Below, one piece after another: positions 1 through 4,979 of a stretch of 5,959 nucleotides of DNA. The translations under genes and the position numbers were made by a program. The stretch is from Bacillota bacterium (GTDB lineage Bacteria > Bacillota > Clostridia > Lachnospirales > Lachnospiraceae), in assembly GCA_023389295.1 (NCBI GenBank), contig JAEWEO010000071.1:1-5959 (forward strand), given 5' to 3'. The notes under the pieces were generated by a model that was not told the origin of the DNA, ran no database searches, and saw only the letters and a list, made by a program, of their open reading frames with translations. The first letter of the stretch is position 1; each line of letters starts with the position of its first letter.

Positions 1-980
1 GCACTTATGTGAGTACGTTCCATCCCATGGGAGGCGTGTACTCCGGGTCCGATTAATGCGCCGCGGATATTATTTCCGCCTGCAAGTGCAGCGGATACAT
101 CAGAGCCATAGTGAGGGAATATATCTACCACATAATCAATGTTCTGTTCCTTTGCTAAATCAATGAGGCGACTGGTCATCTCATAATCATATGGTCCTCT
201 GGAATCCTTCGCACAGATGGATACTGTGTACTCACTTCCATTTAGATCATCACCAATTGCCCCCATATCAACCGCTAACATCTCAGTTATCTCCTCGGGT
301 AACCAACTAGCACCAAAACCAACTTCTTCGTAATTGCTGATGAGTAGTTTCAAATTCTTCTTCGGAATAAATTTTTCCTCTGACATTTCCTTTAACATTC
401 CCATTAAGATTGCAACGGAAGCCTTATCATCCAAATGCCTTGATTTTATAAAACCATTGCTTAGATACTGGAATTTTGCATCAAAGCTAATATAATCTCC
501 ATGCTCAATTCCAAGCGCCAGAACATCATCTTTACTTTTCACAGGTTCATCGATGCGTACTAACATATTACGATCCGTTCTCTCTATGGTTCTAGCATCA
601 TCATAGCTATGGACCGATGGACTCTTAATTAAGATAGTACCGTCATAGGTCTGACCCTTTCTGGTATGTACCTTACAGTAAGCACCCTCTACACTATGCA
701 TCGTATATCCACCCACTAGTGTAAATCTCAATCCACCTTCTGAGGCAATGGAGCGAACCATAGCACCAAGTGTATCTACATGGGCTGATAAACCTAAGGT
801 TTCCTTTGTTTTTCCCGGAACGGATATAATTAAACCGCCCTTCTGACTATATTCACAGCTATAACCAAAACTCTCTGCTTCTTTTTCTACATACTCCATA
901 ATCTCCTTGGTATAACCGGAGGGGCTAGGAATATTAACAAGAGTTTCAAGTGTTTTAACGATATATTCCATTGTATTCAT
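1..980 (-). CDS. M42 family metallopeptidase (FrvX-like aminopeptidase), C-terminus cut by the window edge
   Basis: Members are cytosolic di-metal aminopeptidases that form large tetrahedral (TET-type) complexes and trim peptides; some were first annotated as endoglucanases. The 326 visible residues carry the metal and catalytic positions of the family in order: SAHVDT (His67, Asp69), HLDDKAS (bridging Asp near 185), NYEEVGFG (catalytic Glu218/Glu219), AVDMG (Asp238) and near the end ASHGMERTH (metal His, probably 318). The stretch between His67 and Asp185 matches the usual inserted beta-barrel dimerisation domain in position and length. Family members are about 340-360 residues long, so roughly 15-30 residues are missing past base 1. 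The ATG at 978-980 is preceded by GAGGAA about 7 bases upstream, which supports this start. There is no signal peptide. It follows the Nudix gene by 86 bases and has its own promoter candidate. Family assignment is firm; substrate preference cannot be read from sequence. Confidence 0.93.
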   Translation of the reverse strand, partial: MNTMEYIVKTLETLVNIPSPSGYTKEIMEYVEKEAESFGYSCEYSQKGGLIISVPGKTKETLGLSAHVDTLGAMVRSIASEGGLRFTLVGGYTMHSVEGAYCKVHTRKGQTYDGTILIKSPSVHSYDDARTIERTDRNMLVRIDEPVKSKDDVLALGIEHGDYISFDAKFQYLSNGFIKSRHLDDKASVAILMGMLKEMSEEKFIPKKNLKLLISNYEEVGFGASWLPEEITEMLAVDMGAIGDDLNGSEYTVSICAKDSRGPYDYEMTSRLIDLAKEQNIDYVVDIFPHYGSDVSAALAGGNNIRGALIGPGVHASHGMERTHIS

Positions 981-1015
981 GGTTGTTTCCTCACTTTCTT
1001 CCATTCAATAGACTA

Positions 1016-1044
1016 ATTATATAGCAATTATTTAGGCAAAACAA
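1016..1044 (-). promoter_or_regulatory. Candidate sigma-A promoter for the M42 peptidase gene
   Basis: On the minus strand TTGTTT (1039-1044) and a perfect TATAAT (1016-1021) are separated by exactly 17 bases. Transcription would begin near 1009, giving a leader of about 30 bases before the ATG at 980. This is seen in the sequence; that it works as a promoter is inferred. Confidence 0.55.
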
Positions 1045-1066
1045 GGGATTGTTGTACGGCTAAGTA

Positions 1067-1504
1067 CTACGAATTATTAATAACAGATAGCACTCGTTCC
1101 ATCAAAAATGGCTGTATCAACGGATATGTCCAGTTCTCTGGATAATCCTCCATTAGCACTATCTCTTCTATTTCATATTCCGGTAACGAATCAAATCGAT
1201 AAATAGTAGCATAATAAAGCATCCCATAGGATTCCATAGGCTGTACTATTCCACCATCCTTACCTGTTACCGAATAGATAGCAATCGGTCGAAGGTCATA
1301 TTCAACCGCTCCTGTTTCTTCGAATAGTTCACGCTTTGCTGTTTCCAGAATTTCTTCTCCCTTTTCCCTTCTACCGCCGGGAACTTCATAGGTACTTCTA
1401 TCTTTGTGTTTACAAAACACCCATTTATCCTTGTATTTTGCTACAATGACTGCAAAGGCTAATAATTCATCCTCTACTGCCGTATAAAATTTAACCTCTA
1501 ACAT
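1067..1504 (-). CDS. Nudix hydrolase, YtkD/MutT-like (probable 8-oxo-dGTP or related nucleotide diphosphatase)
   Basis: Nudix enzymes cleave a nucleoside diphosphate linked to another moiety, using Mg2+ held by the Nudix box. This 145-residue protein has a perfect box, G-x5-E-x7-REL-x-EE-x-G-A, at residues 44-66 (G44, E50, R58, E59, E62, E63, G65). It is preceded by YEVPGG, the usual strand leading into the box. The sequence before it (WVFCKHKDRSTYEVPGG) has the same layout as Bacillus YtkD, an 8-oxo-dGTPase, so nucleotide-pool sanitising is the best guess; the substrate is not proven by motif alone. The length is normal for a single-domain Nudix protein. AGGAG lies 5 bases before the ATG at 1502-1504 and supports the start. 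It is cytosolic, with no signal or membrane segment. It sits 91 bases after the acetyltransferase gene and 86 bases before the peptidase gene, both on the same strand. Confidence 0.93.
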   Translation of the reverse strand: MLEVKFYTAVEDELLAFAVIVAKYKDKWVFCKHKDRSTYEVPGGRREKGEEILETAKRELFEETGAVEYDLRPIAIYSVTGKDGGIVQPMESYGMLYYATIYRFDSLPEYEIEEIVLMEDYPENWTYPLIQPFLMERVLSVINNS

Positions 1505-1533
1505 TTTTTCTCCTAACCTTATCTATTGTGTTT

Positions 1534-1561
1534 TTAATACCTAAAGTTTGTGAGTTTGCAA
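1534..1561 (-). promoter_or_regulatory. Weak candidate promoter for the Nudix gene
   Basis: On the minus strand TTGCAA (1556-1561) and TATTAA (1534-1539) are separated by 16 bases. Both boxes match the sigma-A consensus only in part. The placement, about 30 bases before the start codon, is sensible, but AT-rich DNA gives such matches easily. Confidence 0.3.
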
Positions 1562-1595
1562 TCACCATTCAATCATTTATAAATTATTGCTTTAT

Positions 1596-2372
1596 TTATA
1601 TAGAAAACACCCTATACTCATGACTAAAGCGATATCCAAGTTTCTCTGCCAAAGCTACTGAATCTAGGTTGGCGGCATCCCAGCGTGGAAAAATCCTACG
1701 CTCCAGACATTCCAGAATTAACTTTGATGCACATGCAATTGCCAAACCTCTTCTTCGATAATCTTTCTTAGTCTCAATCTGAATCTCAATTTTACCTTTA
1801 CAATATCCATAAGTAGATGCCCCTGCAAGGATTTCATTCTCCTGCATTACTACATATCCAATCCCATATGTTTTGAACTCTTCGTAACTATTAAAATTAG
1901 AGCAAAAATCTTTTGTCCATTCCTGTTCTTTTGTTAATTCAAATATTTCCTCATCAATCCTTTGTATGGAATACTCATTGGGTACTCTTTCTATCAGGCT
2001 ATAAAGCTTATTCTTGTCAAACCATTCCATATTACCGTCTACCGCATATCGTAAAAAGCTCTTATAACTCTCCTTATATTCATTTTCCAATCGTTTCAGG
2101 AATGGCTTCCATTCTTGTTCATTCACGATGATAATGTAACCTTTGTGAGCAGCCATAATATCAACAATACTATTCTCTTCTTCTTTTAAAAAATAACCCA
2201 AAATAAAAAAGAAATCTCCGGCTAAAACCACCGCACAATCCGGGTCTTGTTTCTTATTCGTCCACACTTTACCCATGTGACCTTCCACACAAGCATATAA
2301 AGTGACTTCCTCTTCTCGCCCATGACAAAGCGGCATAACAACTTCTCTCTCTTTACCATATAACTCTATCAT
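1596..2372 (-). CDS. GNAT-family N-acetyltransferase (PF12746-like, ZmaR-related architecture)
   Basis: This 258-residue two-part protein is predicted to transfer an acetyl group from acetyl-CoA to an amine. The C-terminal third is a recognisable GNAT core: a beta-strand region (GIGYVVMQENEILAGAS), then the acetyl-CoA pyrophosphate loop RRRGLA at about 206-211 with its helix, then NLDSVALAEKLGY at about 235-247, the usual closing motif. The N-terminal half (for example GHMGKVWT and AGDFFFILGYF) is not GNAT-like. It resembles the extra domain of the family that, to my knowledge, also holds the zwittermicin A resistance enzyme ZmaR; most members have no known substrate. The ATG at 2370-2372 was chosen because GGAGGGGG lies directly upstream at correct spacing. 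The in-frame ATG at 2385-2387 overlaps that ribosome site and has no good site of its own. It is cytosolic, the first of three minus-strand genes, and divergent from the sigma operon. Antibiotic modification is possible but unproven. Confidence 0.85.
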   Translation of the reverse strand: MIELYGKEREVVMPLCHGREEEVTLYACVEGHMGKVWTNKKQDPDCAVVLAGDFFFILGYFLKEEENSIVDIMAAHKGYIIIVNEQEWKPFLKRLENEYKESYKSFLRYAVDGNMEWFDKNKLYSLIERVPNEYSIQRIDEEIFELTKEQEWTKDFCSNFNSYEEFKTYGIGYVVMQENEILAGASTYGYCKGKIEIQIETKKDYRRRGLAIACASKLILECLERRIFPRWDAANLDSVALAEKLGYRFSHEYRVFSI

Positions 2373-2377
2373 CCTAT

Positions 2378-2385
2378 CCCCCTCC
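2378..2385 (-). promoter_or_regulatory. Ribosome binding site that fixes the acetyltransferase start
   Basis: Minus-strand GGAGGGGG; its GGAGG core ends 8 bases before the ATG at 2372. It lies between two in-frame ATGs and overlaps the first (2385-2387), which favours the downstream one. Confidence 0.75.
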
Positions 2386-2572
2386 ATTTATCTCAAAAAA
2401 TCCTACTCCTCTAAGCAGTTCTACTCTAACATTCTTACTTACTTTCTTCAATATAAAAGTTAGTAGTTCATAAAGCTCTCCTGTTCCTTACTCTGTACCG
2501 GAACATCTATGGTCCTGTAAGCTTAATAGATAACGGTCTCCTAACAATTAAATTACCATACGCTGTAAATTC

Positions 2573-2602
2573 TTACAATACAAAAAAGCTTCCCTCTGTA
2601 AT
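2573..2602 (+). promoter_or_regulatory. Possible vegetative promoter for the sigma operon
   Basis: TTACAA (2573-2578) and TGTAAT (2597-2602) are separated by 18 bases. The -10 box is good and the -35 box is moderate. It could give basal expression of the operon with a long leader before the small ORF. The region is very AT-rich, so chance matches are likely. Confidence 0.3.
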
Positions 2603-2631
2603 AAAAATAATTTTTGAAATTTTTTAAATAC

Positions 2632-2663
2632 TTGAAGATTTTATATGAATGCTCTCGTTATAG
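2632..2663 (+). promoter_or_regulatory. Upstream copy of TTGAAGA-N17-CGTTATAG, candidate ECF autoregulatory promoter
   Basis: TTGAAGA (2632-2638) and CGTTATAG (2656-2663) flank a 17-base spacer. A second copy with the same two words and the same spacing lies at 2876-2907. ECF promoters typically pair a GAA-containing -35 box with a CGT-containing -10 box at about this distance, and ECF genes often drive their own operon. If it is a promoter, RNA would start near 2670, about 75 bases before the 31-codon ORF. The -35 word lacks the usual AAC, so the assignment is tentative. Confidence 0.45.
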
Positions 2664-2744
2664 CTTTTGAAAGGTGGCTGGGGATCCCATTTCAGCAAGA
2701 AACCAAATTTACTTTTATCTTACCATATAGGAAAGGACGTTATT

Positions 2745-2840
2745 ATGAAAAAACTGATGAAATATATTGCACTTCTTATGTTGATCCTGTTATCCTGCTT
2801 CTGCATGATGCAAGCTACCAAAAGGAGTATGAAAAAATAA
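2745..2840 (+). CDS. Small hydrophobic peptide ORF (31 residues), possible leader or membrane peptide of the sigma operon
   Basis: A 31-codon reading frame starts MKKLMKYIALLMLIL and stops at TAA (2838-2840). AAAGGA lies 7 bases before the ATG, a better ribosome site than that of the sigma gene downstream. It has a basic N-terminus, a hydrophobic core at about residues 7-22 and a short basic tail (TKRSMKK), so it looks like a single membrane-spanning peptide or a bare signal peptide. L-L-S-C18 loosely resembles a lipobox, which would leave a 14-residue lipopeptide. It ends 45 bases before the sigma start, in the same direction, between the two TTGAAGA-N17-CGTTATAG copies. It could be a real small membrane protein, a translated leader, or the remnant of a lost secreted-protein gene. 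I do not recognise a family. A 69-codon frame overlapping it in another phase (2645-2854) lacks a ribosome site and is rejected. Confidence 0.45.
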   Translation: MKKLMKYIALLMLILLSCFCMMQATKRSMKK

Positions 2841-2867
2841 TTGGTAAAATTTAAATCTAAATAATTA

Positions 2868-2881
2868 CTTCAAAGTTGAAG
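2868..2881. repeat. Short inverted repeat CTTCAA-AG-TTGAAG just before the sigma gene
   Basis: A perfect 6-base inverted repeat with a 2-base centre. Its right arm is the first half of the second TTGAAGA-N17-CGTTATAG copy, and it ends 4 bases before the sigma start codon. It could be a protein-binding site, but it is short enough to occur by chance in AT-rich DNA. Confidence 0.3.
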
Positions 2882-2907
2882 ACAAATGAAATATACTAAC
2901 GTTATAG
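2876..2907 (+). promoter_or_regulatory. Second copy of TTGAAGA-N17-CGTTATAG, spanning the sigma start codon
   Basis: TTGAAGA (2876-2882) and CGTTATAG (2900-2907) have the same 17-base spacing as the copy 244 bases upstream, while the spacers differ. The annotated sigma ATG (2886-2888) lies inside the spacer, so RNA started here would begin after that ATG. It is either an internal promoter, a regulator-binding duplicate, or coincidence. Confidence 0.35.
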
Positions 2908-3449
2908 ATATTGACAGGAAGGGGGCGGGAATCATCAATAATGAGCAGTATTATGAATACCTGATTGATACGTATCAGAATTTAGTCTTTTCTATTTGCT
3001 TTAAGATAGTTCGAGATTATTTTGATGCGGAGGATCTAGCACAAGAGACCTTCATTTCCGCCTACAAACATTTATCGACCTTTGATAGGCAATATGAGAA
3101 GGCTTGGCTCTCTAGAATAGCAACGAACAAATGTCTAGATTTTATTAAACAGGCGAAACGAAAGAGTATCCCGATGGAAGATGAATATTTTTTTACACAG
3201 ACAAGTAATGAGGTCTCTCCTGAGGAAAACATATTGGAACTAGAGATCAAACAACAATTAGCCGAACGATGCAATAATCTTAAAACTCCCTACAAGGAGA
3301 TTGCAATGGATTATTTTTACCGAGAGCTATCGGCGGCAGAAATAGCAGCTAATACAGGAAAGAACCTGAAAACAGTCCAGACTCAGATATACCGAGCCCG
3401 GTCATTGCTACAGAAGAACTATCGAAAGGGGGCATTTATCCATGAGTGA
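2886..3449 (+). CDS. ECF-type RNA polymerase sigma factor (sigma-70 family, RpoE/SigV-like)
   Basis: ECF sigma factors direct core RNA polymerase to stress promoters and have only regions 2 and 4. In this 187-residue protein region 2 covers about residues 24-93, with the signature DAEDLAQETFISAY at 47-60 and a WLSRIATNKCLDFI segment at 74-87. A variable acidic linker follows (SPEENILELEIKQQL). Region 4 covers about 132-179, with the helix-turn-helix LSAAEIAANTGKNLKTVQTQI and the RARSLL recognition end. No region 1 or 3 is present. Its stop overlaps the anti-sigma start by 8 bases, the usual translationally coupled sigma/anti-sigma arrangement. The ATG at 2886 is the only in-frame ATG upstream of region 2, but it has just a weak GAAG site. 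A strong SD-like AGGAAGGGGG (2916-2925) sits inside the frame, before two ATC codons. Family is firm; regulon unknown. Confidence 0.93.
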   Translation: MKYTNVIDIDRKGAGIINNEQYYEYLIDTYQNLVFSICFKIVRDYFDAEDLAQETFISAYKHLSTFDRQYEKAWLSRIATNKCLDFIKQAKRKSIPMEDEYFFTQTSNEVSPEENILELEIKQQLAERCNNLKTPYKEIAMDYFYRELSAAEIAANTGKNLKTVQTQIYRARSLLQKNYRKGAFIHE

Positions 3450-3945
3450 TGCAAAACATATTTCCATTTCAGATTTTTATGCATTTCAACATGACCTAAT
3501 GTACGAGACAGAAAAAGAAAACTTTTTAGAACATATCAGTAACTGTGACCATTGCTCCGATCAGTTTGCAGCAATGATGTCAGAACATCTTATTGAAGCC
3601 CCTAGAGATATGAAAGCAAATATATTAAAAGCAACAAAAAGTCCAGAGGTCCAATTTGTGATAAAGGTAAAGCAAACCTCAAAACAAGTGCAGCTATTCT
3701 GGTATAGTTTAAAGGTTGGGACTGCTACAGTACTAGCACTACTCCTGCTAATTTTCACCTTTAATTTTACAGGACCACTATCCCCTTCTGATCCAATCAG
3801 GAAAGCACCCACAGATATTACTATAGAAAACAATGATTATGTTCCCATCACAAAAGTTATCCGAAGCCGTCTGGATAACCTTAGTAGTAACATGTTTGAT
3901 TTTCCAAATAAAATTATGAATTCGGAGGTCTTAAATAATGACTAG
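3442..3945 (+). CDS. Membrane anti-sigma factor with HxxxCxxC zinc motif (ZAS/zf-HC2 type)
   Basis: Such proteins bind their partner sigma factor in the cytoplasm and release it when an envelope signal triggers proteolysis or a conformational change. The N-terminal 50 residues hold the anti-sigma domain with His31-x3-Cys35-x2-Cys38 (HISNCDHC), the zinc motif of the ZAS group. One membrane helix is predicted at about 88-109 (YSLKVGTATVLALLLLIFTF), followed by an outer segment of about 58 residues with no recognised domain. The total of 167 residues is typical. The ATG at 3442 has AAAGGGGG about 9 bases upstream and overlaps the end of the sigma gene by 8 bases; its own end overlaps the next gene by 8 bases in the same way. 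Gene order, coupling and the zinc motif together make the anti-sigma role very likely. Whether the zinc centre is redox-sensitive cannot be judged from sequence. Confidence 0.9.
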   Translation: MSDAKHISISDFYAFQHDLMYETEKENFLEHISNCDHCSDQFAAMMSEHLIEAPRDMKANILKATKSPEVQFVIKVKQTSKQVQLFWYSLKVGTATVLALLLLIFTFNFTGPLSPSDPIRKAPTDITIENNDYVPITKVIRSRLDNLSSNMFDFPNKIMNSEVLNND

Positions 3946-4492
3946 AAAGAAAAATGGATTTTTCACTTTTTGTTTTTCCCTATTACCCGGTGCGGGTCAA
4001 ATGTATATGGGATTCATGAAGCGTGGTATGAGCCTGATGGCTGGGTTCTTCTTATTGATATTTATAGCAGTCTTGCTAAATACCGGCTATATCATGTTAG
4101 TTCTACCCATTATCTGGTTCTACGCTTTTTTTGATACCCATAATCTGCGTGCAATGCCAGATGATGAATTCTATGCCCTGGAAGATGAATTTATATTATT
4201 CCCTGATCTTTTGAAGAATAAGGCTAGCATTTTACAAGAAAAGTATCGTAGCCTATTTGCAATGGTGCTTATCATCATCGGTTTCACCGTTCTATGGAAC
4301 AATTTGTATGATATGTTAAGACAGGTACTGCCTTACTACTTAAGCAACTTTTTATATCAAGTTGGTTACTATTTCCCACAATTTGTGATTGGTCTCGCAA
4401 TTGTAGCACTTGGATTTTACTTAATTCGTGGTAAAAAGAAAGATTTAGAGTCAAGTGATTCGAATTCGATTGAAGATAAAGGAGGGTTCTAA
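3938..4492 (+). CDS. Polytopic membrane protein with TM2-like N-terminus, sigma-operon member of unknown function
   Basis: This is a 184-residue integral membrane protein. The N-terminus (residues 7-30) has LLPGAGQMYMGFMKRG, the G-x-G-x-x-Y-x-G pattern seen in TM2-domain and related small membrane proteins. Hydrophobic segments lie at about 8-25, 31-48, 50-66, 105-123 and 146-163, so about five helices are expected. A charged cytoplasmic-type loop (about 67-104, rich in D and E) separates the first three from the last two, and a K/D/E-rich tail ends the protein. GGAGGT sits 8 bases before the ATG. The gene overlaps the anti-sigma gene by 8 bases (ATGACTAG), so it is translationally coupled to it. 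This suggests that its dose is matched to the sigma/anti-sigma pair, as a sensor, anti-sigma partner or envelope effector. No enzymatic motif was seen and the function is unknown. Confidence 0.85.
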   Translation: MTRKKNGFFTFCFSLLPGAGQMYMGFMKRGMSLMAGFFLLIFIAVLLNTGYIMLVLPIIWFYAFFDTHNLRAMPDDEFYALEDEFILFPDLLKNKASILQEKYRSLFAMVLIIIGFTVLWNNLYDMLRQVLPYYLSNFLYQVGYYFPQFVIGLAIVALGFYLIRGKKKDLESSDSNSIEDKGGF

Positions 4493-4493
4493 A

Positions 4494-4796
4494 TTGACGA
4501 AAACACATAGAGTTGGTACGATTACCCTTGGCGGAATGTTGGTTGTCTTCGGATTACTCTTTTTATTAAGAATCTTCGTAGCAACCCTGTCCTTTGACAT
4601 TATTTTCAAACTTTGGCCCATCATATTTATTATACTTGGAATTGAAATCTTAATTGCAAATTTTAGAAACAATGAAACTGCTTTAGTTTATGACAAAACA
4701 GCCTTTGCACTTATTATTATTCTCTCTTTCTTTGCAATGGGGATGTCAGTAGTAGAATTTATCATGGAAAATATCAATTATCATATGATTTACTAA
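4494..4796 (+). CDS. Small LiaF-like/DUF5668-type membrane protein, last gene of the sigma operon
   Basis: A 100-residue membrane protein whose first 57 residues have the LiaI/LiaF-like transmembrane signature: a helix with GTITLGGMLVVFGLLFLL at about 9-29, a short turn, then LWPIIFIILGIEILI at about 40-54. A third helix follows at about 70-90 (FALIIILSFFAMGMSVVEF) with a short tail. In Bacillus-type systems proteins with this fold sit in cell-envelope stress operons (LiaF is a partner of the LiaRS two-component system). The full LiaF C-terminal domain is absent here. The start is placed at TTG 4494-4496 because GGAGG (4481-4485) is 8 bases upstream and the previous gene stops one base before; an in-frame GTG at 4455 lies deep inside the previous gene and lacks a ribosome site. 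A hairpin follows 23 bases after the stop. Family placement is good; the molecular role is inferred from context only. Confidence 0.85.
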   Translation: MTKTHRVGTITLGGMLVVFGLLFLLRIFVATLSFDIIFKLWPIIFIILGIEILIANFRNNETALVYDKTAFALIIILSFFAMGMSVVEFIMENINYHMIY

Positions 4797-4813
4797 AAAA
4801 ACAAATAGTCATA

Positions 4814-4849
4814 AACAACGACGGTCGCCCATAGCGACCGTCTTATGTT
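4814..4849 (+). terminator. Hairpin at the end of the sigma operon
   Basis: GACGGTCGC (4820-4828) pairs perfectly with GCGACCGTC (4834-4842) over a 5-base loop. A lower AACA/TGTT stem (4814-4817 with 4846-4849) extends it past a small internal loop. It lies 23 bases after the last operon gene. The following U-tract is poor, so it may act as an mRNA-stabilising 3' hairpin or a weak terminator, with the stronger hairpin at 4891-4935 behind it. Confidence 0.55.
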
Positions 4850-4890
4850 AACAAGATGAATTAGCAACCTTATCCTTTCGATAGCAACAA

Positions 4891-4935
4891 GAAAAGGGTC
4901 TGTATTTGAAATTTCTTTCAATACAGACCCTTTTC
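4891..4935. terminator. Bidirectional Rho-independent terminator between the sigma operon and purL
   Basis: GAAAAGGGTCTGTATT (4891-4906) and GAAA (4908-4911) pair with 4916-4935, making a 20-base-pair stem with one bulged T (4907) and a TTTC loop. The A-run on one arm and the T-run on the other give a U-tract in both directions. It starts 45 bases after the purL stop on the minus strand and lies about 95 bases past the last plus-strand gene, so it suits both convergent transcripts. Confidence 0.85.
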
Positions 4936-4979
4936 CCCTATAAAAAGAACCAAAAGAGAGTAATTAGTAATTTTAAGGC

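Larger units (their letters stand above)
2388..2744. other. Divergent intergenic region between the acetyltransferase and the sigma operon
   Basis: About 357 bases with no convincing long gene. For the plus strand it contains a possible sigma-A promoter (2573-2602) and the upstream copy of the TTGAAGA-N17-CGTTATAG element (2632-2663). For the minus strand I see only an isolated TATATT (2450-2455) without a good -35 box, and a 12-residue arginine-rich mini-ORF (2468-2506) of doubtful reality. TGTTCC and GGAACA (2482-2487 and 2500-2505) form a 6-base inverted repeat with a 12-base loop. No riboswitch or T-box pattern was recognised. Confidence 0.6.

Noticed and set aside
1054..1067. GTAC-GGCTAA-GTAC as a terminator between the Nudix and peptidase genes
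   Set aside because: The stem is only 4 base pairs, there is no U-tract, and it overlaps the end of the Nudix stop codon.
1913..2131. 72-codon plus-strand ORF antisense to the acetyltransferase
   Set aside because: It is a shadow of a well-supported gene, with no ribosome site or domain.
2373..2387. Upstream in-frame ATG for the acetyltransferase (5 extra residues)
   Set aside because: It overlaps the strong GGAGGGGG site that serves the ATG at 2370-2372 and has only a weak GAGATAA upstream.
2445..2451. Third TTGAAGA word, on the minus strand upstream of the acetyltransferase
   Set aside because: No CGTTATAG or similar word lies 17 bases downstream, so it does not belong to the paired element.
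2645..2854. 69-codon plus-strand ORF beginning MNALVIAF
   Set aside because: It has no ribosome binding site, its start lies inside the upstream promoter-like element, it has no recognisable domain, and it overlaps the better-supported 31-codon ORF in another phase.
4455..4493. GTG start giving a 113-residue version of the LiaF-like protein
   Set aside because: It would overlap the previous gene by 38 bases without a ribosome site, and the extra residues are out-of-frame coding sequence of that gene. TTG 4494 has an ideal GGAGG.
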